Part shown: in pieces, positions 17,631 through 25,897 of the stretch
How positions within the stretch are numbered: the first letter of the stretch is position 1
Layout of the letters: every line of letters starts with the position of its first letter
Notes under the pieces: generated by a model
Told to the model about the DNA's origin: nothing
Databases searched by the model: none
Seen by the model: the letters and a program-made list of their open reading frames with translations, nothing else
Assembly: GCA_964344685.1 (NCBI GenBank)
Contig: CAYFOK010000002.1
Location: 186,001 to 250,000 of the forward strand
Direction: 5' to 3'
Source of the DNA: Scalindua sp964344685
GTDB lineage: Bacteria; Planctomycetota; Brocadiia; Brocadiales; Scalinduaceae
DNA: 64,000 nucleotides
Translations under genes and position numbers: made by a program

Positions 17631-17650
17631 ATAGTTGGGAGAATTATTTT

Positions 17651-18373
17651 ATGTCAAATCATGCAGAAGCACAGGTTGCAAGCAATAAGAAAACGGAGAA
17701 AGTCTTCTCGTGGCCAAATCTGGTAGCGATGGAGTTTATAGCGGCTATTCTGGTAACTGTTTTCTTGCTTGTTTATTCATTTTATGTTGATGCTCCATTA
17801 AGGGAGCTTGCCAATCCCGGAGAGCCTGAGAATCCGGCAAAAGCTCCGTGGTACTTTTTGGGATTGCAGGAAATCCTTGTTTATTTTGATCCCTGGATCG
17901 CGGGTGTTGTAGTACCCAGTATAATAATTGTTGGGTTAATGGTAATTCCTTATATTGATGTGAACCCCAAGGGGAATGGGGGTTACTGTTTCAGGGACAG
18001 AAAATTTGCGGTAACAGTTTTCTTGTTTGGTTTTATTTTCTGGTATGTGCTTATAATAGTAGGTACATATATGAGAGGGCCATTCTGGGCATTTTTCTGG
18101 CCGTGGGAGACGTGGAATTTTGATTTCCCAACTCCTCCGCCTTTGATAAGTCTGCCTAACTGGCTGGGTATTTTTGCTCTCCTTATCTATTTTGGGGTAG
18201 GTATGTTGATACCTGCAGTAGCTTTCTGGAAATTTACTAAACAGCTCGGGTTTATCAGATACAACATCACTATGAGCCTGTTTTTGCTGATGATGGGAGT
18301 AATTGTGAAAATTGTGTTGAGGCTTATGTTCAACATTAAGTACATATTGCAGACACCATGGTTTAATATTTAG
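17651..18373 (+). CDS. Cytochrome b subunit IV-like protein
   Basis: A 240-residue protein equivalent to PetD, the C-terminal half of cytochrome b. It has a cytoplasmic lead-in followed by about five predicted hydrophobic segments. The Qo motif PEWY of common complexes reads APWY (KAPWYFLGLQE near residue 62), as in many low-potential menaquinone complexes. The gene starts 20 bases after cytochrome b6-like and is in the same operon. The extra helices at the C-terminus exceed PetD's three and may carry an additional contact for the multihaem subunits. Confidence 0.9.
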   Translation: MSNHAEAQVASNKKTEKVFSWPNLVAMEFIAAILVTVFLLVYSFYVDAPLRELANPGEPENPAKAPWYFLGLQEILVYFDPWIAGVVVPSIIIVGLMVIPYIDVNPKGNGGYCFRDRKFAVTVFLFGFIFWYVLIIVGTYMRGPFWAFFWPWETWNFDFPTPPPLISLPNWLGIFALLIYFGVGMLIPAVAFWKFTKQLGFIRYNITMSLFLLMMGVIVKIVLRLMFNIKYILQTPWFNI

Positions 18374-18430
18374 GAATTCCGAAGACGTGGATTGATTTAT
18401 TTTTTCTATTTTTTCGAGAGAAGTAAACAA

Positions 18431-19537
18431 ATGAAAAAGAAATTATTTTTATTATCCAGTATATTGCTGCTAGTTAGCACTCTCTTATGGATTCAGAATA
18501 TCCTGGAGCCAGAGTGGAAGCAATATCAGGTAGAATATTATGAGAAGGAACGAAAAGCAGTAGAGAAAAAACTGCAAAACACGAATAACGAAGAAGAAAT
18601 AGCAAAATTAGAGACTAAACTTGCTAAGCTGCGAAAGCCTAAATATGAAATTAAACAGATACTTCTGAAGGGTGATTATGGCTGGGCCCAGCAGACTAAC
18701 GGGGAGAAAACGGATAGATGCATGACCTGTCATATTGATGAAGCGAAGCTGAATGCTTCTCATAAGACAGTTGTTGATCGATTCCCGTTTGATATTTATG
18801 GGTGTACTGTATGCCATGGAGGGTCGGGTCGCTCACTTGATGAGGAGCATGCACATCATGGTATTTTCAAACATAAGAGGGCGATGCGTGAAAGATTGGA
18901 TCATTCTGACGACCTTTTTTATATGTGGAATGAGTTTGCTACCCTGTCTCTGGAGGATGATACGGAATGGGCCAGTTTTAAAGATAGAACGATTACAGGT
19001 GAAAAGGCAATATACATGGGCAGTGGCAAATGTATGAGGTGTCATACCGGATTGACTGCACCGCATGTCGAACGGTGGAAGAGGGTTAAATTTGAAAGCT
19101 TTAATGTTATCCAGGAGGCTCCGGATTACATTAAAGGAGATGAGGAATATAGAAAAAAATGTTATGAGTGTCACACAACAGGTTATAACAAAGAGACGGG
19201 AACGTATGAAGAAGAGGGTGTTACCTGTGAGGCTTGTCATGGTCCCGGTGAAGTATATGCGTTTTTTATGGATAGAGGCAAGGCCACAGAGGGTCAGAAA
19301 ATAGCAAAAATCACCCCTGCTTATAACAAATGCGGAGGAACAGAGGGATGCCATAGAACAAGAAGGCATGAGATGCGGGTGAAGTTCTTCAGAGACAGCA
19401 AGGTACATGACCCGTACGAATGGTTTAAGCCGAAGTATAAACGAATTGTAACCGAGGCATTAGAGAAGAAGGAAGGTGGAACCGGCGAAGCGATTGATCC
19501 TACACTGCCAAAGCACAATATAAGGTTCGTCAGGTGA
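18431..19537 (+). CDS. Membrane-anchored multihaem c-type cytochrome (c554-like)
   Basis: About 368 residues from the ATG at 18431, which gives a normal signal or anchor sequence (MKKKLFLLSSILLLVSTLLW); the frame remains open from 18392. A charged coiled-coil stretch follows (about residues 30-75). Five CXXCH haem sites are present at about residues 96, 124, 200, 243 and 265 (CMTCH, CTVCH, CMRCH, CYECH, CEACH). A sixth candidate is CX5CH (CGGTEGCH, near 300). The C-terminal half resembles the cytochrome c554 domain. It is encoded between the subunit IV-like and HAO-like genes and probably carries electrons between the bc core and periplasmic partners. Confidence 0.88.
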   Translation: MKKKLFLLSSILLLVSTLLWIQNILEPEWKQYQVEYYEKERKAVEKKLQNTNNEEEIAKLETKLAKLRKPKYEIKQILLKGDYGWAQQTNGEKTDRCMTCHIDEAKLNASHKTVVDRFPFDIYGCTVCHGGSGRSLDEEHAHHGIFKHKRAMRERLDHSDDLFYMWNEFATLSLEDDTEWASFKDRTITGEKAIYMGSGKCMRCHTGLTAPHVERWKRVKFESFNVIQEAPDYIKGDEEYRKKCYECHTTGYNKETGTYEEEGVTCEACHGPGEVYAFFMDRGKATEGQKIAKITPAYNKCGGTEGCHRTRRHEMRVKFFRDSKVHDPYEWFKPKYKRIVTEALEKKEGGTGEAIDPTLPKHNIRFVR

Positions 19538-19667
19538 ATTTAGGAGGTATCAGTAAAATAAATTGGTATTAATACAATATGTTTTTTAATGTGTTGTTCT
19601 AATATATACTTTGTGAATATTTATGTTTCGTTGTAATTTTTGATAAAAGAAAGGGAGGATTTTCATA

Positions 19668-21503
19668 ATGGATCTTCTGAAAACGTGTGCGATAGTAGTT
19701 TTCTTTTCAGTTTTTTGCACATTGCATCTAGCAAACGCATCAACTGAACTGGATTATATGGGCTCAGGTCCGGGCGAATTAGACTATGTGGGTGCTGAAG
19801 CTGGCAAAGGAGCCTCCGCAGACAGCGTTGAAGGTCCTGGCTTAGAACCTATCACTAAGAAAATGCATGAAAGAGCTAAGAACTATTATAGTGTAGTCTA
19901 TCCGTCTGCTGCGGCCAGGGCTCTCTATAGTGACAACGTCGGGTTAGAGAAAGGTGCAGGACCTTGGCAGGATTTTTATAAGCCTAAGCCAATGCATATG
20001 TACTGGTTCCCATCACGGCACTATGTAAAGCCGGAAGGGACTTATTACGATCAACTTCTGGAGAAGTATAAGAAAGACCAGTGTATAGAGTGTCACGAAG
20101 AGGTTACACCGGGTATTGTTCATGATTGGAGGGAATCAACACATGCAGAGCCGAAGAAAAACGACTACTTCGCTGTAAGGACCAGGCAGATTGAGGAACT
20201 GCTTGGAAGGGATCTGGAAAATGTTGATTGTAGCGAGTGCCACGGTAAGGACCATGATGAGCTTCATATGCCTACGCCGGATATTTGCGGTAACTGCCAT
20301 CCAAAACAGGTTAATGAATATTTGGATGAAATGCAGTATGGTCGTCCTAACCACGTGGACACCTTTACGGCTAATGTAGTGCCGCCATGGTATCCGGAAG
20401 CTGCAAGACAGGGTTATTTGACATCAATGTTTGGTTGTGATTACTGTCACGGGACAACTGAGAAGTGTGATATCTGTCATACAAGACATAAGTTTACTGC
20501 AAAAGAGGGTAGAAGGCCTGAAGCGTGCATAAGCTGTCACATGGGATTTGACCACCCTGATGCAGAATCCTATATGGAGTCTAAGATGGGTGTGATTTAT
20601 CATATGGAAGGTGAGGAGTGGGACTGGAGCAAGCCACTTGGTGAGATAGAACCTGGTAAAGATTATAGAACTCCAACCTGTCAATTCTGCCATATGTATC
20701 AGGCTGAAGGGAAGTTTGTTCATACTCTTGCTGCAAAGGGTATATGGAGGATGGGTACCGTTCCACCAAAAAGTGTTGAGTTTGAATCTTCACTGAAAGC
20801 TTATCCTTATGGTGTGAAATTGCCACCTCTGGATGCGAAGCTGGATATATACTCAGATGCAAGTAAAAAGAAAAGAGAACAATGGATAGAGATGTGCTCA
20901 AATTGCCATAGCCCACGATGGGGAAGGCTCTATCTTGAGAATCTTGATGACATGATGTTTGAGATGTGGAAAATGCAGGACAGAGCGCATTTGATTATGG
21001 ATGGTTTGGCGGCAGCTGACGCATTTGATCCTCCGGTAGCAGAACGAGATCCTTTTCCGATGGGTGACGTTCTTGCAGATGCTCTAGGACCTGGATTATT
21101 AGGAGATGCTATTTACGGCGCATTAAAGAGTACCGGGGGTAAGGTGCCAGTATACGGCCCGATCCTGGGAGTCTATACCGTATTCTTCGCAGGAAAGAAT
21201 AATCCTTCTCAAATAGAGAATATATATACCAACCTATGGTTTGGAGATAAGGCACATGCTTATAAAGGTACTGCACACGTACAACAGGATATATCCTGGT
21301 GGTACGGGGCATCTAAAGTCTTTCAGAGTGTAAATGCAATGGAAGCCGAGGCGCAGAAGCTTTATCGTGCTAAAGAGGTTGACAAACTCCTGGGTAAAAA
21401 AGAGCGAAAAAGATCAGCCGGTATGGTTGGTGGTATCATTGTGTTTGCCGGCCTTTTACTTGTGGGAGCGGTAGTAGCAGTCAGAATGAGGAAGAAGAAT
21501 TAA
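19668..21503 (+). CDS. Octahaem HAO-like cytochrome with C-terminal membrane anchor
   Basis: A 611-residue protein with a signal peptide and eight CXXCH motifs at about residues 138, 187, 206, 256, 266, 286, 337 and 409. Haems 4 and 5 are only a few residues apart, as in the HAO family. A single C-terminal helix (GIIVFAGLLLVGAVVAV, about 588-605) ends in a basic tail. Octahaem HAO-like proteins oxidise hydroxylamine or hydrazine, or reduce nitrite, depending on whether the haem-tyrosine cross-link residue is present, which cannot be told by eye. Here the tail tethers it to the same membrane as the bc subunits, so it may be an electron-transfer subunit. GGGAGG precedes the ATG. Confidence 0.9.
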   Translation: MDLLKTCAIVVFFSVFCTLHLANASTELDYMGSGPGELDYVGAEAGKGASADSVEGPGLEPITKKMHERAKNYYSVVYPSAAARALYSDNVGLEKGAGPWQDFYKPKPMHMYWFPSRHYVKPEGTYYDQLLEKYKKDQCIECHEEVTPGIVHDWRESTHAEPKKNDYFAVRTRQIEELLGRDLENVDCSECHGKDHDELHMPTPDICGNCHPKQVNEYLDEMQYGRPNHVDTFTANVVPPWYPEAARQGYLTSMFGCDYCHGTTEKCDICHTRHKFTAKEGRRPEACISCHMGFDHPDAESYMESKMGVIYHMEGEEWDWSKPLGEIEPGKDYRTPTCQFCHMYQAEGKFVHTLAAKGIWRMGTVPPKSVEFESSLKAYPYGVKLPPLDAKLDIYSDASKKKREQWIEMCSNCHSPRWGRLYLENLDDMMFEMWKMQDRAHLIMDGLAAADAFDPPVAERDPFPMGDVLADALGPGLLGDAIYGALKSTGGKVPVYGPILGVYTVFFAGKNNPSQIENIYTNLWFGDKAHAYKGTAHVQQDISWWYGASKVFQSVNAMEAEAQKLYRAKEVDKLLGKKERKRSAGMVGGIIVFAGLLLVGAVVAVRMRKKN

Positions 21504-21550
21504 GAAGTTAGATTACTTATGAAGTATAACATGCTATTTAGTATAGAAAG

Positions 21551-21580
21551 AAGGCGCTCGAATTTGAGCGCCTTTTTTTA
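21551..21580 (+). terminator. Rho-independent terminator after the bc/HAO operon
   Basis: The stem AAGGCGCTC / GAGCGCCTT (nine base pairs) has a six-base loop (GAATTT) and is followed by a run of seven T. It lies 48 bases after the HAO-like stop codon and closes the operon on the plus strand. Confidence 0.9.
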
Positions 21581-21758
21581 TGCCTTTTGCTCAGAAAACG
21601 ATAAAAACCGTTTATTAATTTGAAAATAATTTTAACCTATATTATTAAGGCATAAGAAGCTTATGCATCTAATCATATCTTTATTAACCTTGATTTGTGT
21701 AATAAATGCTAATAGAATCCCAATTAGCAGCTTTATAGATTATTAAAAAAGTAAGCAG

Positions 21759-23120
21759 ATGGGTAGGAATAATTGGTTGCTTAAGAATGGTTCTCGGATT
21801 GCGATAATAGGTGGTGGACCTGGGGGTAGTTTTTTTGCGCATTTTGCATCTCGTCATGCAAAAGAGGCCGGTATTGACGTATCAATAAAAATATACGACA
21901 GAAAAAGCTTTTGCCAGAGGGGGCCACGTGGCTGTAATATGTGTGCCGGAGTTATTTCTGAAAATCTCTTTGATAATCTGGTAAGTGAGGGAATAAACAT
22001 TGCGGATTTCTGTGTTCAGAGAAAGATAGAGGGATATTGTTTTCAAACACAAGATGAGAGGGTGGTTCTTCATCATCCTGTAGCGGGGCACATACCGAAG
22101 ATTGTTACTGTGTTTCGAGGAAATGGTCCCATACTATCTGAGCACGAGGGCAATATAAGTTTTGACGACTATCTTTTGAGTCATGTTAAGGAGCAGGGAG
22201 TAGAGATAGTTTTCGATGTAGTTAAGGATTTTAATCTGCCGGAGAAAGAAGGAGAACCGGTAAAAGTAATTAGCGGAGAGGGAAAATCTAAAAATGAGTT
22301 TGAAGTTGACCTTATAGTGGGTGCTTTTGGTGTAAATACAGGTATGATGGATAAGGTGGGTAATATGGGCTTTGGGTATAAACCTCCAAAGACTGTTAGG
22401 ACATGCCAGTGTGAAATTACACTAGGACGGGAATATATAGAAAAAACGTTTGGTAATAATGTTTTTGTTTTTGCCTTAGGCAAGAGAGAACTAAAATTTG
22501 CTTCCATTACGCCAAAAGCAGACTATGTTACTGTGAATTTAGTTGGTAGAAAGGATTTAACAAGAAACAATCTAATAGAATTTCTTAATCATCCGGCAGT
22601 TAAAAAATTAATGCCAAAAAATTGGAGAATTCCAGCTCATTTTTGTATGTGTATTTCTAAAATTCCCGTAACTTATGCAAAACACCCTTTTGCAGACAGG
22701 GTAGTTATTTTAGGAGATGCAAGTATTTCAAGGTCTTATAAAAGTGGAATTGAGTCCGCCTTTAACATGGCAAAGATGTCTGCTTATGCGGCATTTAAGA
22801 ATGGGGTTTCGGCAAAATCATTTAGGAATGGCTATTTCAAGCCTGCAAAAAGGCTTCTGGCCAGAGACAACTTTTATGGAATATTGATGCTTAAAATCAA
22901 TGATTTTATTTCATCCAACAGGCAATTGGCAAACAGACAGGTAAGGCTTGTAAAATCCAGCAATGATAAGAAAACGGCAATGCAGATTAATGAAATACTA
23001 TGGAATATGCTTACAGGAAACGTGCCTTACAAAGAAATATTTGCAAAAGCAATAAACTTGCGTCTAATATCTAAAACGCTGTCGTTTGCCCTCTTTCCAG
23101 GAATTGAAAAAGAAAAATAA
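21759..23120 (+). CDS. Geranylgeranyl-reductase-like FAD oxidoreductase
   Basis: A 453-residue flavoprotein. The FAD motif IAIIGGGPGGSFF (residues 13-25) starts a Rossmann fold, and the later motifs ILGDAS and VNLVGRKD agree with the GGR family. A cysteine-bearing loop, GPRGCNMCAGVISE, follows the first Rossmann unit. GGR enzymes saturate isoprenoid double bonds of lipids, chlorophyll or quinones. It starts after the terminator at 21551 and is followed 33 bases later by the double-length relative. The substrate is unknown; a role in membrane or quinone lipid is inference. Confidence 0.82.
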   Translation: MGRNNWLLKNGSRIAIIGGGPGGSFFAHFASRHAKEAGIDVSIKIYDRKSFCQRGPRGCNMCAGVISENLFDNLVSEGINIADFCVQRKIEGYCFQTQDERVVLHHPVAGHIPKIVTVFRGNGPILSEHEGNISFDDYLLSHVKEQGVEIVFDVVKDFNLPEKEGEPVKVISGEGKSKNEFEVDLIVGAFGVNTGMMDKVGNMGFGYKPPKTVRTCQCEITLGREYIEKTFGNNVFVFALGKRELKFASITPKADYVTVNLVGRKDLTRNNLIEFLNHPAVKKLMPKNWRIPAHFCMCISKIPVTYAKHPFADRVVILGDASISRSYKSGIESAFNMAKMSAYAAFKNGVSAKSFRNGYFKPAKRLLARDNFYGILMLKINDFISSNRQLANRQVRLVKSSNDKKTAMQINEILWNMLTGNVPYKEIFAKAINLRLISKTLSFALFPGIEKEK

Positions 23121-23153
23121 TTTTAATAGCAAAAAAAAAGGATTGACTCTCAT

Positions 23154-25886
23154 ATGAATAATGGTGGCTACTCCATTAAAGATGGTTCAAAAATAGTCGT
23201 AGTTGGCGGTGGGCCAGCAGGGAGTTTTTTTGCATATTTTGCATTAAAAAAAGCCAGGCAAAAAGGCATAAAAGTTGATATTACTATTTTCGAGGGTAAA
23301 AACTTTTGTCAATGCGGGCCTCGGGGATGCAATATGTGTCCGGGAGTTATATCAGAAAAACTTTATGGAGAATTGAAGGAAAACGATCTGCTCCCGCCAG
23401 ACAGATGCATACAGAAGGAAGTCAAAGGTTACTATTTCCATACACATGATGGCTGTGTAGAAGTTAAGAATCCTAAACCATCTGCAGATAGAAAAATATT
23501 AACAGTTTTTAGAGGTGATGGTCCCATGTTTTCACAAGATTCTGAAAGGAGGAGTTTTGACAACTTTCTTTTACGACGAGCAGAAAGCATGGGGGCTAAC
23601 GTTAGTTCTGATATTGTAAGTAATATAATTTTTCCATCAAATAAGAAAGAGCAGGTAAAAGTTTATTTTGGAAAGAAGGGCTCCTGGAGAGTAATGAATG
23701 CTGATTTGGTAGTGGGTGCGTTTGGTTTGAATACCGGTATGGTGGAGAAAGTAAGGGGGCTGGGAATTGGATATATCCCTCCGAGAACTGTTAGAGCCTG
23801 CCAGGCAGAGATTTATGTTGGCAATAGAAACGAAAGTAAATACCAATATAGTATGGTCCATGTATTTTCATTAGGTATAAAACCGATTACGTATTCATCC
23901 TTAACACCAAGAGGAGACTACATGACTGTCACGTTAGTTGGTAAAACTGATTTGAATAAGGATCATTTGATAGAATTTCTCAAACACCCTATTGTGCGGC
24001 GTGTTTTTCCAGAAGAAGGTTGGAGGCTGCCTAAGAACTATTGTGTCTGTTTTCCCAAGATAAATATTTCTCAGGCCAGGCATCCATTTGCAGATAGATT
24101 TGTTGTTATTGGCAGTGCAGGGATTTCGAGATATTATAAGCATGGTATTGAATCTTCTTTTGCTTCTTCCAGGATAGCGGCAAATTGTATTTTTGAATCC
24201 GGTGTTTCTGAAAATGCATTCAGAAAAAGTTTTTATAAGCCGGTTGTGGAAGCCTTTGGGTCTGATAACTTGTATGGAAGATGGGTCTTTGGCCTTAACG
24301 ATTACATTACTTCCAGAAGGCGTATTTCTGCCGGTTATTTTTCATTCCTTAAATCAGACAAGAAATTACCTGTTGCCAAAATACAATTACAATTTTTATG
24401 GAATATGTTTACCGGGAGTATACCCTTTAAGAAGCTGTTCATCAAGGTGTTCGATCCGGCTTTACAGTTAAGACTATTACCTGTTACTGTTATAGTCTGG
24501 ACGAGACAGGTATTGACAACAACTTTTGGCAATGGAAGGTTAAGGCGTCAAAGGATATTAAAAAGCTTTGCCGATAGGGGGCTGGGCCCTCTTGAGGATG
24601 GTCAGACGGTAGTTGTAATTGGGGGCGGGCCAGGCGGAGCAAGCTGTGCGATTACGCTCAGCAGATTGGCAAAAAGATGTAACATAGATTTGAATATAAT
24701 ATTATATGAGGGTAAAGATTTTGGAAAAGATGAGCAGTTTAATCCATGTGTAGGTGTATTATCTCCACCTATAGAAGAAATATTAGAAAAGAAATTAGGC
24801 ATTCAGTTTCCACATGAGCTTGTATTGGAGAAAATACCTGCATATTATTTGCATTCTGATGAAGAAGATATAAAGCTGGAAGGTAATGGTGAGGTATCAT
24901 CTGCCGTAAATAGAATGTTATTTGATAATTACCTTATTAATTGCGCGAAGGATGCAGGAGTAAAGGTGATACACGGTAGAGTTACAAATGTTGATGTTGA
25001 GCCTAGTGGTGTAATGGTTTATAGTGAAATTGATAATAGGCGGGCTGATGTTGTCGTTGGGGCGTTTGGTCTGGATGAAGGGGCTTGTAAGGTTTTTGAA
25101 AAGGCAACACCTTATCGAACTGGACGTTATATGAGTACGATTCTGACAAGGTTTTATCCGGAAAAAGAGGAAATGGAAAAGTTTGGAAATTGTATACACG
25201 CATTTCTCCCTTCGCTGAGAGGGATAGAGTTTGGTGCGATAACCCCCAAAATTGATCATCTTGATATTAATATTGCCGGATCAAAGATTAATTGGCGCTG
25301 GATGGATAACTTTCTTTTAATGCCACAGGTTACCAGGGTTTTACCTGCTAACTTTGCTATGCAGAGGCACGATTTATTTTATAGCCGTTGGCAGTTTCCA
25401 ACTTCCCCGGCAAAAAATCTCTTTGGTGATAGATATATCACAGTAGGTGATGCAGCAGGTATTATTCGAGCATTTAAGGGTAAAGGTGTGAATATTGCAT
25501 GTTTGACAGGGATAAGAGCAGCAGAGGTTATGATGGATGATGGTATATCAAAAGAAGCTTTTAAGGGTTATTATAATAGTTTTGCTAATATAACCAGGGA
25601 TCTTCCTTATGGACGCTTAATTAGAATGTTTGCGGGCTTTAGTGCTCATTTTGGACTGTTTGGTTCCATGATCCAACTGGCAAAAGAGGATAAGAAATTT
25701 AGAGTAGCTTTCTTCGATTCAGTTGCAGGTAGCAAGATGTTTAAAGAAATAATATTTGAAACTATTAGCTTGCATTTATCCTTAAAAGTTGTGAAAATTC
25801 TTGTTGTGTGGTTCTTTAAGCAATTTTCGTTTATGTCATGGGTAGTGAAACCTATTAGTAAGATTATAACTAATAAACAAACGTGA
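23154..25886 (+). CDS. Double geranylgeranyl-reductase-like FAD protein (fusion)
   Basis: A 910-residue protein of two fused FAD-dependent reductase units. Unit 1 begins IVVVGGGPAGSFF near residue 13 and has the cysteine loop GPRGCNMCPGVISE; it resembles the preceding 453-residue protein along its length. Unit 2 begins VVVIGGGPGGASCA near residue 485, has a divergent loop (NPCVGVLSPP), and carries its own FAD-distal GDAAG motif. The two halves are joined by a hydrophobic linker. The last 30 residues are hydrophobic (SFMSWVVKPISKII), suggesting membrane contact. The stop codon overlaps the possible GTG start of the sensor kinase, so translation may be coupled. Confidence 0.85.
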   Translation: MNNGGYSIKDGSKIVVVGGGPAGSFFAYFALKKARQKGIKVDITIFEGKNFCQCGPRGCNMCPGVISEKLYGELKENDLLPPDRCIQKEVKGYYFHTHDGCVEVKNPKPSADRKILTVFRGDGPMFSQDSERRSFDNFLLRRAESMGANVSSDIVSNIIFPSNKKEQVKVYFGKKGSWRVMNADLVVGAFGLNTGMVEKVRGLGIGYIPPRTVRACQAEIYVGNRNESKYQYSMVHVFSLGIKPITYSSLTPRGDYMTVTLVGKTDLNKDHLIEFLKHPIVRRVFPEEGWRLPKNYCVCFPKINISQARHPFADRFVVIGSAGISRYYKHGIESSFASSRIAANCIFESGVSENAFRKSFYKPVVEAFGSDNLYGRWVFGLNDYITSRRRISAGYFSFLKSDKKLPVAKIQLQFLWNMFTGSIPFKKLFIKVFDPALQLRLLPVTVIVWTRQVLTTTFGNGRLRRQRILKSFADRGLGPLEDGQTVVVIGGGPGGASCAITLSRLAKRCNIDLNIILYEGKDFGKDEQFNPCVGVLSPPIEEILEKKLGIQFPHELVLEKIPAYYLHSDEEDIKLEGNGEVSSAVNRMLFDNYLINCAKDAGVKVIHGRVTNVDVEPSGVMVYSEIDNRRADVVVGAFGLDEGACKVFEKATPYRTGRYMSTILTRFYPEKEEMEKFGNCIHAFLPSLRGIEFGAITPKIDHLDINIAGSKINWRWMDNFLLMPQVTRVLPANFAMQRHDLFYSRWQFPTSPAKNLFGDRYITVGDAAGIIRAFKGKGVNIACLTGIRAAEVMMDDGISKEAFKGYYNSFANITRDLPYGRLIRMFAGFSAHFGLFGSMIQLAKEDKKFRVAFFDSVAGSKMFKEIIFETISLHLSLKVVKILVVWFFKQFSFMSWVVKPISKIITNKQT

Positions 25887-25897
25887 GGTTGATGAAT

